Shown here one piece after another: positions 37,974 through 53,853 of a stretch of DNA of 64,000 nt. The notes beneath the pieces were generated by a model. It saw nothing but the letters and a program-made list of their open reading frames with translations. It ran no database searches and had not been told where the DNA came from. Each line of letters begins with the position of its first letter. Position 1 is the stretch's first letter. Where the stretch lies: contig NC_092091.1 of the NCBI RefSeq assembly GCF_045679555.1, forward strand, positions 12,363,918 to 12,427,917. Reading direction: 5' to 3'. This stretch comes from Salvelinus alpinus (taxonomy: Eukaryota > Chordata > Actinopteri > Salmoniformes > Salmonidae). The translations under genes and the position numbers were made by a program.

Positions 37974-38629
37974 CCTGATCCTACATAAGCTATTCTACTC
38001 TGAGACACTTTATGAATAACAGCCCAGGGATTCACAAACCAAGTTATCAGTCGATGTCCTCATAATAACTGTCTCGGTTATCATACAAGCCTGCTAAGAT
38101 CTAATGCTATGAGTTGGCGTCGCAAGAGTTAGGTGGGTGGCAAGTGGTCAAGTGTTGTTCCTTAGCTACCTGGCTGCTCCTTCGGCTAATCTATTCATTA
38201 AAGTTGTTAATGGGCTCTTGTGCTTCAGAATCCATCATGTCACAATAATGACTTTTTACGATTTGACAGCGCTTTCACTGCGTTTGACTGATTGGCCAAA
38301 CTGTCCCGTTTCCCAGTACGGAGGGATAATGCAATCGCTAGATCTGAACATGGCGTATTCATTTCATTGTTGCCACACCGGCTGAGCCATTTGCTTCAAG
38401 ACTCAATTACGTCAAAGAGGGTGACATAACCAGAGATGCGAGAGAGTAAGGTCAGAGGTGAAGTGTGGGATGGCCTCAAGCCGCCTCCTGCTTTGGCTGC
38501 CTTCCTCTGAAGAGATGCAAAATACCTGACAGAAGGGAGTGAATGGCGACCGTGGATGTCAAGGAACTCAGAAGGTGTAGAGATTGTTCCAGGTCCTCTC
38601 TTCGAAGAACAGGTTGCACCTCAAGTAGT

Positions 38630-38800
38630 TTAAAATGTCATGTTTTTATTGTCACGTGCAAAAGTACAGTGAAATGCTGTTCTTGGAAGCTCTTTTCCAA
38701 CAATGCAGTAACCAATATCAGTAGTACTATAAAATAAAGTGGAACAAAAACACACGAGAAATAAGATGAACGTGCTCACACCAGGACTACACAAAACAGT
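38630..38800 (-). mobile_element. Rex1-like LINE 3' tail fragment
   Basis: atgtttttattgtcacgtgc and tacagtgaaatgctgttctt, reading as a minus-strand 3' tail, resemble the beginning of the longer copy at 61957-62875. No coding part. Confidence 0.5.
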
Positions 38801-38864
38801 ACAAATATGATACATTTTATCCCCTTGATCAAAACAATAGTTAGCCTACGTAGAGTAAATTTGT

Positions 38865-39142
38865 TGTGAACACTTTACATTGAGCTGCTCTTATACCTGT
38901 TTAGTAACACTTATTACTACTGTAACGACACTGTTATTACACATTATTTCAGTAATTGCTTTGTAATTGCACAATGATGGAGTTAAATAGTTTTTTAAAT
39001 ATTCTACAAGGCTCAATATCCATTACTATGTGATTATAATACAGTTACTAAAGTACCACGTAACATGTTAATATAATGTTATTACTGTAGTAATTACAGG
39101 GTTATTACACCGATATGAGAACAACTTAATGTAAAGTCTTCC
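38865..39142. mobile_element. Palindromic MITE
   Basis: acactttacattgagctgct at the left and, as reverse complement of the right end, actttacattaagttgttct form terminal inverted repeats. The interior is AT-rich with repeated ttattactgtagtaattaca-like words. Confidence 0.7.
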
Positions 39143-39639
39143 TGCATTTTTCAATTAATCAGCAACCTGGTTCTGCAGACCAGATCTTTTGGAAGTGAAA
39201 TACACAGTACAGAAAAATTGGATACTCCTTCATTTTTAACTCTCAGCTTTGCTGTGGAGGCAGAAATGACTGCAGACGTTGGCCCTCTGCCATGTTTCAT
39301 AACCGCATACCGTTTAACTTTCTATAAATACCGAAGGACTCGGTCCAAGTTGATCAAGTGTGATTGAATCTGAAATGGCTCCAAACGTGGGAGCCAAGTT
39401 TCCTTGAGGAGAATTGCTGCCTCCATCCTGGCTTCTGACTCACTAAGATTTCTTCTCCGGTTGCATTGGGATGATTGAGCCAAATGCACAGTGGTGTCAC
39501 TGCAATATCAGCCCCCGAAAGCAAGATGGTTATCTTTTAAAAGTGTTGAACTTACAGTGTTGGGGAGTAGTGAACTACATTTAGCTCAACTAGTAATTGA
39601 ATTACATTTTGCTGTAGCTTGGTGGTAGTTGAACATGAC

Positions 39640-39910
39640 ACTTAGCGTCATAACACGTTATGACACGGTCATAACCATGTCATAATATGTCATAAGAGCA
39701 GACATAACTTGTCATAATATGGTCATAACTCTATTGTGTTTTTTTTACGTCTTATTTTACAAATGTCAAAAAGCGCAAAACCTACCACACAAGGCAAACC
39801 ATTCCATTACACCATAACCTACTTGTAAACATTATGTTTATGTTATATAACATTTTCTGAAATTGACCATATTAAATGATCATTGTAATTGCACACACAT
39901 TGATGTCAGA
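39640..39910. repeat. 'gtcataa' dispersed repeat
   Basis: Clusters of tgacacggtcataaccatgtc and cttgtcataatatggtcata occur, with a related end near 40070-40100 (gatggtcataatgctgcttg). Non-coding; the class is uncertain. Confidence 0.5.
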
Positions 39911-40099
39911 CATGTACCTACCCCAATGCTCTGTTGCTGATGACTGGGATGAATGCAGGAGCAGATTTCAGGAATGCAGGAGCAGATTTCAAGAGCAGGA
40001 CAAGACACTCTCTTTGTGACTGATGACTGATATAAGGTCATGTACGTGAGAGGCCTATCTGGCTTATATGATTATGATGGTCATAATGCTGCTTGACAG

Positions 40100-40216
40100 T
40101 GTCACAGCGGTTTAGATGGTATAATGATATACATTGCTTGTTTTGTCACATAAACTGAATTTAGACGAGCTATTCGAATTTTAGCAACCAGGAAATGGCA
40201 GAGCGAATTCTGAATA
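40100..40216. repeat. Dispersed repeat, copy 2 (partial)
   Basis: cagcggtttagatggtataa ... ttttagcaaccaggaaatgg matches the 3' third of the unit at 9493-9838. Confidence 0.6.
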
Positions 40217-40676
40217 TTTCCTTTCATTTGAAAGTTGGTTTCTGCAGGCTCCCTCAAGGTCTTCACCTCCACCCTTGGAGGCAGCAGATGCATTACTTTT
40301 TCTGAAAATATATATCTAAAGAACAGAAATCTGAGAATAGAGTAAACTACAATGCAGTGACACCGCTAAAGAAAGCTGAAAACTAAAACTTCATACCAAA
40401 TATATTATGGCAATAGCAAACACTTTCACACATTCTCAAATACATTACAATACCGTTTCTCAATGTTTTCATAACATAGCTAAAGCTAGCTCTCAACTTT
40501 TCATGTAGCTAGCTAGCTAGCTAGCTATCTATCTAACAGTTAGCTACCATCTAATTAGTGTTTTTTTTTAGCTAACGTTAGCTATCTTATCACTAAAGAC
40601 GGTGGTGTGCAAAACAAATAAATACACCCATCCGATGTTAAGGCAACAACAGTACATCTGATTCACTCTATATATA

Positions 40677-42275
40677 CAGTGGGGAGAACAAGTATTTGAC
40701 ACACTGCCGATTTTGCAGGTTGTCCTACTTACAAAGCATGTAGAGGTCTGTAATTTTTATCATAGGTACACTTCAACTGTGAGAGACGGAATCTAAAACA
40801 AAAATCCAGAAAATCACATTGTATGATATTTAAGTAATTAATTTGCATTTTATTGCATGCCATAAGTATTTGATCACCTACCAACAAGTAAGAATTCCGG
40901 CTCTCACAGACCTGTTAGTTTTTCTTTAAGAAGCCCTCCTGTTCTCCACTCATTACCTGTATTAACTGCACCTGTTTGAACTCGTTACCTGTATAAAAGA
41001 CACCTGTCCACACACTCAATCAAACAGACTCCAACCTCTCCACAATGGCCAAGACCTGAGAGCTGTGTAAGGACATCAGGGATAAAATTGTAGACCTGCA
41101 CAAGGCTGGGATGGGCTACAGGACAATAGGCAAGCAGCTTGGTGAGAAGGCAACAACTGTTGGTGCAATTATTAGAAAATGGAAGAAGTTCAAGATGATG
41201 GTCAATCACCCGCTGTCTGGGACTCCATGCAAGATCTCACCTCGTGGGGCATCAATGATCATGAGGAAGGTGAGGGATCAGCCCAGAACTACACGGCAGG
41301 ACCTGGTCAATGACCTGAAGAGAGCTGGGACCACAGTCTCAAAGAAAACCATTAGTAACACACTACGCCGTCATGGATTAAAATCCTGCAGCGCACGCAA
41401 GGTCCCCCTGCTCAAGCCAGCGCATGACCAGGCCCGTCTGAAGTTTGCCAATGACCATCTGGATGATCCAGAGGAGGAATGGGAGAAGGTCATGTGGTCT
41501 GATGAGACAAAAATAGAGCTTTTTGGTCTAAACTCCACTCGCCGTGTTTGGAGGAAGAAGAAGGATGAGTACAACCCCAAGAACACCATCCCAACCGTGA
41601 AGCATGGAGGTGGAAACATCATTCTTTGGGGATGCTTTTCTGCAAAGGACGACTGCACCATATTGAGGGGAGGATGGATGGGGCCATGTATCACGAGATC
41701 TTGGCCAACAACCTCCTTCCCTCAGTAAGAGCATTGAAGATGGGTCGTGGCTGGGTCTTCCAGCATGACAACGACCCGAAACACACAGCCAGGGCAACTA
41801 AGGAGTGGCTCCGTAAGAAGCATCTCAAGGTCCTGGAGTGGCCTAGCCAGTCTCCAGACCTGAACCCAATAGAAAATCTTTGGAGGGAGCTGAAAGTCCA
41901 TATTGCCCAGCGACAGCCCCGAAACCTGAAGGATCTGGAGAAGGTCTGTATGGAGGAGTGGGCCAAAATCCCTGCTGCAGTGTGTGCAAACCTGGTCAAG
42001 AACTACAGGAAACGTATATCTCTGTAATTGCAAACAAAGGTGTCTGTACCAAATATTAAGTTCTGCTTTTCTGATGTATCAAATACTTATGTCATGCAAT
42101 AAAATGCAAATGAATTACTTAAAAATCATACAATGTGATTTTCTGGATTTTTATTTTAGATTTCATCTCTCACAGTTGAAGTGTACCTATGATAAAAATT
42201 ACAGACCTCTACATGCTTTGTAAGTAGGAAAACCTGCAAAATCGGCAGTGTGTCAAATACTTGTTCTCCCCACTG
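40677..42275 (+). mobile_element. Complete Tc1-like transposon, 1599 bp
   Basis: The element begins cagtggggagaacaagtatt, ends with its inverted copy, and is bordered by TA on both sides (40675-40676 and 42276-42277). The terminal inverted repeats extend about 200 bp (40677-~40875 and ~42078-42275), with diverged stretches inside. The two ends are still highly similar, so the insertion is fairly young. Transposase remains lie at 41045-42027. Confidence 0.95.
41045..42027 (+). pseudogene. Tc1-like DD34E transposase, two lesions
   Basis: The start ATGGCCAAGACC is followed at once by a TGA stop (41057). The frame then runs on with the bipartite helix-turn-helix DNA-binding region ([39 protein letters not shown]). 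A frameshift near 41645-41660, after WGCFSAK, moves it into another frame. All three catalytic positions survive: [21 protein letters not shown] and [11 protein letters not shown]. The protein ends [10 protein letters not shown]. With one stop and one shift it is nearly intact but cannot make full-length enzyme. Confidence 0.93.
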
Positions 42276-42474
42276 TACATGGCAAATTGTACAAATCAAG
42301 CATAGAAAAGGCCTGTGTATTAAATGTAAGAAACCCCCATGGGCAGCATTAAGTGAATTTACACGAGTACATATGTTCCATGCTAATGATATGTATTTTA
42401 GAAGGTTACGTTTTATGAAATGTGTATCTAATGATCGCATACTAACTGCTAACGTAGCTAGCTAGTTGTTGTTA

Positions 42475-42690
42475 GCGAGCCATCATTTGTAAAAAGTAAA
42501 TGCATTTAATCCAAGACACCATCTTGTCTCATTGACTTACATACAAAGTTTACTAGCTTAGCTTTGCTGCAGTCACATGAAGGGGAAAATGAGACAAGAT
42601 GGTATCTCGGATTAAATGTATTTTCATTATAAACATTTGGGCTTTTTAATGGTTTCATGTCTTTTTACAAATGATGTCTCGTCTTATGTG
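42475..42690. mobile_element. Palindromic MITE, ~210 bp
   Basis: The outer arms catcatttgtaaaaag and ctttttacaaatgatg and the inner arms aagacaccatcttgtctcat and atgagacaagatggtatct pair across a short centre. It sits about 200 bp after the Tc1 element. Confidence 0.75.
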
Positions 42691-42846
42691 TATTTACATG
42701 AGTACATAAATTAAACACTTAAATTATACATCAAAATTACAAGAAAACTAATCATAGTTTAGATAAACCTTTTATCTCTAGATTTCAAAAACAAAACCAT
42801 GCTTATAAATGTTACAAGCCTGAAAACAGGATGAATAAGGAGACAA

Positions 42847-43220
42847 TGTAGCGGGGTGCGTAATTGGCGGCAGAGAAGTCAGGCGCAGGAGAACAGAACT
42901 GGGTAATAACCAGAGATTTATTAAGCAAAACCAACGGCATCCAGAACAACAAGATAAATAGGCACAAAAATAACCCGTTGTGCGCTCACGGGGAGCATGC
43001 ACAAGCACTACAATAAACAATCCCACACAAAGACATGGGGGGAACAGAGGGTTAAATACACAACAGTAAATGAGGGAATTGAAACCACGTGTGTGGAAAA
43101 ACAAGACAAAACAAATGGAAAATGAAAAGTGGATCGACGATGGCTAGAATACCGGCGACGCCGACCGCTGAGCGCCGCCCGAACAAGGAGAGGACCCGAC
43201 TTCGGCGGAAGTCGTGACAG
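42847..43220. repeat. GC-rich dispersed repeat, unclassified
   Basis: gtagcggggtgcgtaattgg ... agatttattaagcaaaacca ... gacttcggcggaagtcgtga is a block I recall as highly repeated in salmonids. No long inverted or direct ends were found. The frame at 42778-43104 is not a gene. Confidence 0.4.
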
Positions 43221-43990
43221 ACAAGAACAATTTACATTTTTCCGCGTCTTTCTTTTTCACAATGCAGTTAAACCAACACCACACCCCGTTATTCAGAGGG
43301 GCGTTCTACAATGCTTTGAGCGCTCTCCAAGTCCGGAAGTGAATATCAGGTAGCTAACAGTGTTCAGTAGGGAATCCTTGCATGTAAACGTAACAAAGAG
43401 ATAATGATTAGCTATAATGTGGTGCACTTTTGCTATCTCTGTGGTTTATGTCTTCAAGTGTTTTGGATGGTGTAACTAATGTCACATGCAACAACTTCAT
43501 TCAATATAATAGGCCATTTTTGGAAACTGTTCTCTCAAACCACACCATTGCCAACTGTCTAGAGATCAACGCCTGACGTTTAAGGATTAGGGAGCCGGTA
43601 CTCATGGTACTGTACTGTATATTCACCGAGATCCGGTACTCCAGTACTCAGATCTGGTAACCCAGCACCGGTCCACATCAACCATTGGTCTAGACATTGA
43701 TTGCTGAAGGGGCTCTTTTTCTCTCTGGCCTCTTTTACTTGAATGAGAGTGGAGGAAGCAGCCTACTACAGTAGCAGAGCGGTGCACGCAGACAGCACTG
43801 GATGATGTCAGGGCTAGCCAAAGCTTCCCCCCTCCAGGGGCGGACTTAGAGAATTGGAGGCCCCAGACAGAAGCCAAAGTGTTAGCTAAATTGAGTTGAG
43901 TGCTCATCATCTGTATTCTAATTTGCTCATTATATTAAGGATTTTTTGCATGTTATGTAGCTTAACAAGTGTATTTTGCTCTTCACTCGT
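43221..43990. other. Intergenic stretch, no gene recognised
   Basis: Short gtact-rich words occur near 43595-43680. No exon or RNA was recognised. Confidence 0.4.
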
Positions 43991-43996
43991 GTAGTA

Positions 43997-44230
43997 CACT
44001 CTTAGAAAAAGGGTTCCAAAAGGGTTATTTGTGGAGGGATAGGGTTCTACCAAGAACTGTTATGATCAGAAGAACCTTTTTTGGAAGACAAGGGTTCTTT
44101 GTAAGTGAAAGGGTTCTACCTACAACCTTTAACATCCTAAGAACCATTTTTGGAAGAAAGGGTTCTTTGATGATTCTTTGAAAGGCAAGAAGTATTCTTT
44201 GGAAGGCAAGAAGGATTCTACATATAATCA
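43997..44230. repeat. Imperfect 'agggttcttt' tandem/palindromic repeat
   Basis: The motif agggttctttg or its complement aagaacc recurs about every 20-40 bases (aaaagggttccaaaagggtt, agaaccttttttggaagaca). This fish repeat has both direct and inverted copies of one core. Confidence 0.7.
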
Positions 44231-45156
44231 TATATAATATTTCCTAGCAACCTTTCATAGACCGTTCTAGGAAGACTGTTTAGATGATGCAACTTTGAAG
44301 CTTCCCGCAGATTTTGCTGCTGGACCAACCTGCTGAAGCAAGACAGAAGGAGAGCAGTGAACTGAGCAGCCCGCAACAGCGGATCGTGCGGAGGATGGGA
44401 GGGGGGAGGAGGTTGGGGGGGGCTCGAGCGGAGAAATAAATATATATATTTTTTATTACTATTATTATTTTTATTTTTTATTATGCCCAGTTCACGGGGC
44501 CTCTGATGATGTGAGGCCTGAGGCAATTGTCTCTTCTGCCTAATTATAAGTCCGACACTGCCTCCCACGCGCTATATGGCGTGACCAACTAATTGATGCT
44601 CTAACGTTTCAACGATTAAATGTAATTTCTCTAATGCTCCCAGGATGAACAACAGAAACTCCAGCAAGTGCTCGGCTGCTCTTACAAGTCAAGTGGCACT
44701 TCCCATTTGCCTTTAAGTAATGACCTGTCCCCAAATCTGAATGTGGCATTTGTTTGCGCCCCCATCCCACTCGCATAATGAATGAATTGATGTATGTTGG
44801 GTGTGTGTGTGTTTGTGTGTGTGGGTGTGCGTGTGTGTGCCTGCCTGCACTCTAGGGCCTTGTGGGTAATCCCAGTGTGATGGAAGTCGGCAGGTGTTCA
44901 AATGTTCCCTTACCGCCCCAGTGGGAGAGCCCCCAAAGACAAGAGCTTGGTCACACACTTGAACTTGAATTTAATCAAGGGAGAGCATCCTTTGTGGTGA
45001 TGGTGTGCAGCACTGATTAGATTTGGAGATTGAGAGCCATTAAAGAAGGTTGGAGTCTGCTAATGACTTAAGTGCTGTTGCTTTTTCCTTGAGGAAGTGA
45101 TTTATATGGACAGGGTACTGTCCCCGAACCTCGGAGCACCCAACAGTGAATGGAGA
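44231..45156. other. Intergenic stretch with short simple repeats
   Basis: There is an att/ata run near 44430-44480 and a gt-rich patch near 44800-44840. No gene was recognised. Confidence 0.4.
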
Positions 45157-45237
45157 CACTGATAGATCCATAGATCAATTATTCACTGATAGATCCATAG
45201 ATCAATGATTCACTGATAGATCCATAGATCAACGATT
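45157..45237. repeat. 27-bp tandem repeat, three copies
   Basis: cactgatagatccatagatc plus aannatt repeats exactly three times in 81 bases, differing only at one or two positions near each unit's end. Confidence 0.95.
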
Positions 45238-45699
45238 CATATCACTCCACTTTGGCCCCATCACGATGTATATCTCTGATATAAGGATTTACGGTCTCTG
45301 TACGTTGGGGGTGCTTTGTAACGTTCAAAGGTGTCTATATCCTCATCAATCTTTGTCCGTGATTAAAAGGTTAAATGTTTTGGTGGCGACATTGTTATTA
45401 GTGCATGTTGCATGTTAGATTACTGGATGATGTACTACTTACTTTTCTTAATCCCATGGCATAGAAAGACAATACAAAGTTTGAAGTAAATAACTAGAAA
45501 ATGTCAATTTCCTGATGAAAATATGTGTCCTTGCTTCAGCAGTCTAAAAGAACGGTCGTGTCCGGATACCTGTATTTGTATCTTCTATAGGAGGCAGTTT
45601 GGTTATTTGAAAATATGTTTTATACTGATATTTATATTTGTTGCTTCCTGCATACATTTTTTTAATAAACATTATGTTCTAAAAAAGTATGTAGTACGA

Positions 45700-46760
45700 T
45701 TAGTACACAGTAATACTGTAAAAAAATGTAACTTAAATATCCAAGTTGTCTGGACTTCAAATTGGGAAATTGTTGAGCTGACATGAATTACTACTCCACT
45801 AAAACCCAATGATTTTTACTCAATGTGAGTTGAAAAAGAATGAACTGAAATATTGTCATTTGCAACACAAATAGCTGAGTTGATCACACGGGAGTTATGT
45901 TTGCTGACACTTACAACATAAAATACTGTTCTGGCTTAAACACGTGTTTAATGAACATATTACCCAGTATACCTTTCTGCAAGTTGTATTATACATATTA
46001 TTTATTTAACCTTTATTTAACTAGGCAAGCCAGTTAAGAACAAATTATTATTTACAATGATGACCTACCCTGTACAACGCTGGGCCAATTGTGCGCCGCC
46101 CTATGGGACTCCCAATCACGGCCGGATGTGATGGAGGCTTGATTCAAACTAGGGACTGCAGTGTCGCCTCTTGCACGGAGATGCAGTGCCTTAGACCGCT
46201 GCGCCAGTCGGTCAGGGATCAGTTACAACTGAAACATGTATTGCAGAGGCTGATGCATTTAACCAGATATAGTAAGTTGATTTGTTCTAACCCTTATGTG
46301 ATCTGTGGTTACTCAGATTTGATAGACCTACCTGTCTGGTCCATTATATGGATCATGGCTGAAACTGGTTAGGAGTCAAAGGAGACACTAGTCTGTCACA
46401 AACATACTTGGCTCAATCAAAATAAAAAATATAACAGCCATTCGTCAATAATACAATCATTTCCATAGTTGAGCAGAAATCTACAGTATATTATAGCTCA
46501 TCCAACTTCAGCTCTCTTGGCGTCATGGACCAACGTATAAGGTGTTGGGTTGACACTTGACAGTCAGTGAACCCGGGTTTGAGTCCCTGCCTGGGGCTAT
46601 CCCCCAACTTCGCTACGTTGGTCCATGAAGCGTAAATAGTTCAGCTGATGATATCCTTACATCGTTAAGTTGAAAGGACTTGAAATCGAAAGTTAAGTCA
46701 ATTTAAAAAATCAAGGCAACCAGATTTCTAGTTAACTCAACTTCGGCAAATGTGATGAGA
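45700..46760. repeat. 'tgagttgaa...caactc' fish repeat interrupted by a SINE
   Basis: The outer parts (actgtaaaaaaatgtaactt, ctcaatgtgagttgaaaaag at left; agtcaatttaaaaaatcaag, tttctagttaactcaactt at right) look like the two ends of one AT-rich palindromic element. A SINE lies between them at 45997-46217. Confidence 0.4.
45997..46217 (-). mobile_element. tRNA-derived SINE, reverse orientation
   Basis: Read on the minus strand it starts ctgactgg cgcagcggtctaaggcac, has a decayed B box (tttgaatcaagcc) and the body ccatagggcggcgcacaatt. It ends ttaaataaaggttaaataaa. It is related in its tRNA part to the SINE at 56729-57186 but has a different tail. Confidence 0.8.
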
Positions 46761-46849
46761 CAACTCAGGAATGTATGTTAGCAGAACTTTCCTGTCCCAA
46801 AGTTAAAAACCGTAAAGCAATAAGTCTGATTACTCCATTTGGATGGATG

Positions 46850-47574
46850 TATGAAAAATAGCCCCAGACCATTATTCCTCCTCCACCAAACTTTAAAGTT
46901 GGCACTATGCATTTGGGCAGGTAGCATTCTCCTGGCATCCACCAAACATAGATTAGTCTGCCGTACTGCAAGATGGTGAAGCGTGATTCATCACTCCAGA
47001 GAACGTGTTTCCACTGCTCCAGAGTCCAATGGTGGCGAGCCTTACACCACTCCAGTCGATGCTTGGCATTGCGCATGGTGATCTTGCGGCTGCTCGGCCA
47101 TGGAAACCCATTTCATGAAGCTCCCGATGAACAGTTCTTGTACTGACGTTGTTTCCAGAGGCAGTTTGGAACTCTGTAGTGAGTGTTGCAACCGAGGACG
47201 GTTGATTGTTACACGCTACGTGCTTCAGCACTCGGCGGTCCTGTTCTATGAGCTTGTGTGGCCTACCACTTCGCGGCTGAGCCGTTGTTTCTCCTAAACG
47301 TTTCCACTTCACAATAACAGCACCTACAGTTGTCCGGGCAGCTCTAGCAGGGCAGAAATTTTACAAACTGACTTGTTTGAAAGGTGGCATCCTATGACGG
47401 TGCCACGTTGAAAGTCACTGAGCTCTTCAGTATGGGCCATTCTACTGTCAATGTTTGTCTATGGAGATTGCATGGATGTGTGCTCAACTCTATAAACCTG
47501 TCAGCAACGGGTGTGGCTGAAATAGACAAATCACTAATTTGAAGGGGTGTCCACATACTTCTGGCCATGTAGTG
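46850..47574 (-). pseudogene. Tc1-like element, 5' half with broken transposase
   Basis: On the minus strand the element begins cactacatggccagaagtat (47574 downward), the same terminal type as 8560-9147. It encodes parts of a transposase: MKWKRLGETTAQPRSGRPHK (DNA-binding linker region), [12 protein letters not shown] and [17 protein letters not shown] with the first catalytic aspartate. It then ends after [13 protein letters not shown] near 46862. The second half and the other terminal repeat are missing. Confidence 0.85.
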
Positions 47575-47727
47575 TGGGGCTGGGACCTCTGCGCAGTCCA
47601 TTTTACTGTGATTTAGCGCCTGGGACTTCGGAGCCGCTCACTGTTCAATAACACTAAAAGGCTCATCCTGTCTAATGTGGTACCTCTGTGACGCATGCAG
47701 GGAAAGGCCCCCCCACTCTCCTTCTCT

Positions 47728-47734
<7 letters not shown>

Positions 47735-47814
<80 letters not shown>
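47735..47814. repeat. (CA)n microsatellite, 40 repeats
   Basis: An uninterrupted CA run of about 80 bases, about 0.9 kb before the calca promoter. Confidence 0.97.
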
Positions 47815-47816
<2 letters not shown>

Positions 47817-48660
47817 TATGATGCTTTGCCCGCTATTGAAAAGGAAGGGAAATTAGATTATGCCACCTGACAAACAGTTCTGTAATTGCTTTTGAAAAAC
47901 AACTGTCTTTGTCATCAGGGATTCTGCAATGATTCCCTGTTGAAGTCCACTTAATGTATCCATTGAAGGAGGACATGGACTGGGGCAGGGATAATCATTT
48001 TAACGCATTAGCCATGTTTTCATAATTCATACCAATGTTGTCTTTTGGTATGTGGACTAGGTAACTTGTAGATGAATAACGTAATGGTGAACCCTGTGTT
48101 ACTGTGGATCATTGAGACACAGTCATACTCATTAACTCAGATTACATTAGAGGAGTTCAAAACCATGATCAAATTCCACATTTTTTAAATCTTAATTGTA
48201 TAAAATAAGGACATGTAAAATCATATTCTTACGAGTTGAAGTCTTTGCAGTGATTGTATTCATGATGGTAATAAATGCTCTTTTATTTAACTGCTCAGAT
48301 AATTGTAAACTTTTTTGAATAGAACAATCGGCCGTATTTGAGTTTCAGCATGACAGTGGAATTGACTGGGGTACTTACTTGATCCCTATGTCTCTTGGTT
48401 GAGTAGCACCAACCTAGGAGTAGATGGGACTGCAGTATACCTTCATTCCCAGCAGATGGCCCTGCCTACTAGTACTTTGCTGTGGCTTATCAATTTGGCA
48501 TTTGAAAAATAGCATGCGTGTAACATTTTTGGAAGCCTATAAAATATTTATTGCGAGGGATGGTTGCCGTGGCCATTCATTAGATTTGCTCCTCGTTAAT
48601 TAATGACCTCAATGGAAATTTGGATATCAAATTGTTCAAATGACTGGTGGATTTTGTGAA
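47815..48660. other. Upstream flank of calca
   Basis: No exon or mobile element was recognised. The last 200 bases (taattaatgacctcaatgga, caaatgactggtgg) are AT-rich unique sequence and could hold enhancer sites. Confidence 0.35.
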
Positions 48661-48683
48661 TGGAGCACTTAGTGACTAAAGAA

Positions 48684-48838
48684 TGACGTCATTGCAAAGC
48701 CATATCCCTTCTTAGTGTGCCAAAAGTAAGGGGTGTCATCCGATTGGCTCGCAGGAGCATCTCAGCGACGGGATTGGCCGATGGGAGATAATTAAACACC
48801 TACACAGTCAATACACAAATGCAAGCAGTGGATATATA
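48684..48838 (+). promoter_or_regulatory. calca: calca promoter: CRE and TATA box
   Basis: A perfect cAMP response element tgacgtca (48684-48691) lies about 145 bases upstream of a TATA box (gatatatagg, 48831-48840). A non-coding first exon would then run from about 48862 to the strong donor aaaag|gtaagt at 48959. CRE control is known for the mammalian CALCA promoter. Function here is inferred. Confidence 0.7.
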
Positions 48839-49892
48839 GGCTTGTGCATTGGCACTGCATGCTACAGATCCAAGAGTTGGTCTTCAAAGTGAGAGAAGTC
48901 AACTTAGGCGTTTCCTACAAAGCTAGATATTTTTGGGGGCCCGGTGATTAACACAAAAGGTAAGTGGAGAACTTTAACCAGATCCACATGGTGGAGACTG
49001 TGTATTTGGATGGTAGGTTGACTTAATGGGTTGTGTCTGAGGACTCTGTAACTCGGTTGGATATGGAGAGTGTGGACCTGCGTTTTGGCGCAGTGTGATG
49101 TGATGGTGACGGTAATGGGATTGGGATTGAAGTGTGGCCGTAGGGGTCACAACTCTCCTTCAGCTCTGTGGTGGAGGCAGAACAGAAAAGATGGAAAGAA
49201 AGATGAGAGAGAGAGAGAAAAAGTGAGCAATGGTGAGTGAGAGACCAAAGAGTAAGTAAGAGACGGAGAGAAATAAACAGTGAGTAGAATGGAGAGAGAG
49301 ATGGAGTGCTTGTGTGTGAGAAAGTGGTGGCAGCTCATTACACTAATGTACTGGTCCTCCTCTGGGAGTTGGCACACTGGCTGGAACCACTATCCCCTCC
49401 TCACAGCGGCTAGCTAACGCTACGTCCCCTCAGTTAGCACCAACCGACAGGCTTGGACCCCCGTCATTCCTGGACACGCCAAGGGCTCCTCCTCAGAGAA
49501 CTACCTCTCCTGTGCAGTGCTGTACCCAATATTGTGAGACTGGAGGAATAGTTTGCTCCGTGGAGAAGAGTAGAGACTGTTTGGATGGAAGGTGTCATGG
49601 GGAGACAGAAGGATGGATATGCAGCTTGAGAGATCAGTGCTACTGAACTGAACTAGTGCGGTAAAGCTGAGTCTGCCGTCAATACATCATCTAGCAGCTC
49701 ATTTCAAACTTAACGAAGGAATCCTTTAACCAACAGTTTTATTGTGTTACATTTAGCCGTACAATGCTTAATCTCATTCTGGTAAAAGTATGCTGAATGT
49801 TTTTGTGTTTGCGACCTGCTTCTCTCATTGTCACATGTAAATGTTAATGTAATTGCTTCACTGATGGGACTGTCTCTTTGCTGTAGGGGACC

Positions 49893-53091
<3,199 letters not shown>

Positions 53092-53853
53092 ACATTCCAA
53101 CAACCTTCAGGGTGAATATTCCTCCTCCCCGCTGTCCTTTCCGTCTATGTTCTTTTGGCTAGGCCTTATTTCTATTCTCTAGCTTTTAGTTAAACGCCTG
53201 ACATGACGACTGTATATATGAATGAACAAAACCATCGATCACGTGTGAAGACTCAATAGATATTTGAAGACAAGAAAGCCGGTTAAGATGGCGTCTCATG
53301 GAGACATAACATGCGCAGTTTGAGCTACTCCAGGAAGTGACGTTGCAGGCTAGTTCAGTGTTGCCCCCTCTCATTGAGTATCTCAAGTTCAAGGCCGACC
53401 GGGGCACTGCAGGCTGCCATTAGCTACTATAGTACATTATCTTTATAGCTTGTTCTGTATGTCCAAGGACATACATCTGGTGTAATAGAAGCAGTTATTG
53501 GTTCCATGATTGTCTACAAAATGTGTATTTATTGACACAAAGATTGTCTACAAAGATTGCCATTTTCCCCTTCACTAGAATGGGGGACCCTGTTTTCTGC
53601 AAACAATGCCTGCAATTCCGTGGTCGGCCTTGAACTTCGTTGCTTCAATGAGAGGGAGCATTAGAAAATATATATATATATTTTTTAATACAAATTTTAC
53701 ATATAGATAATTGATTTCCTGTGTTGATGACAAATAATTGCTTGGTCTTCTTGTTTGCTCAGAGGACTTAAGTTTTGTGACTGACAGAAGGCGCTGGGCA
53801 CTGAAGTTGTTGACTTGTCTGTTCTCTCCCTTCCTCTCTCTCTTCCCTTTCAG

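Noticed and set aside
41371-42033. Minus-strand frames opposite the Tc1 transposase
   Set aside because: They are antisense shadows of the conserved transposase reading frame.
46520-46610. Possible tRNA gene (gggtttgagtccc B-box-like)
   Set aside because: No matching A box at the right distance and no paired acceptor stem; more likely a SINE scrap.
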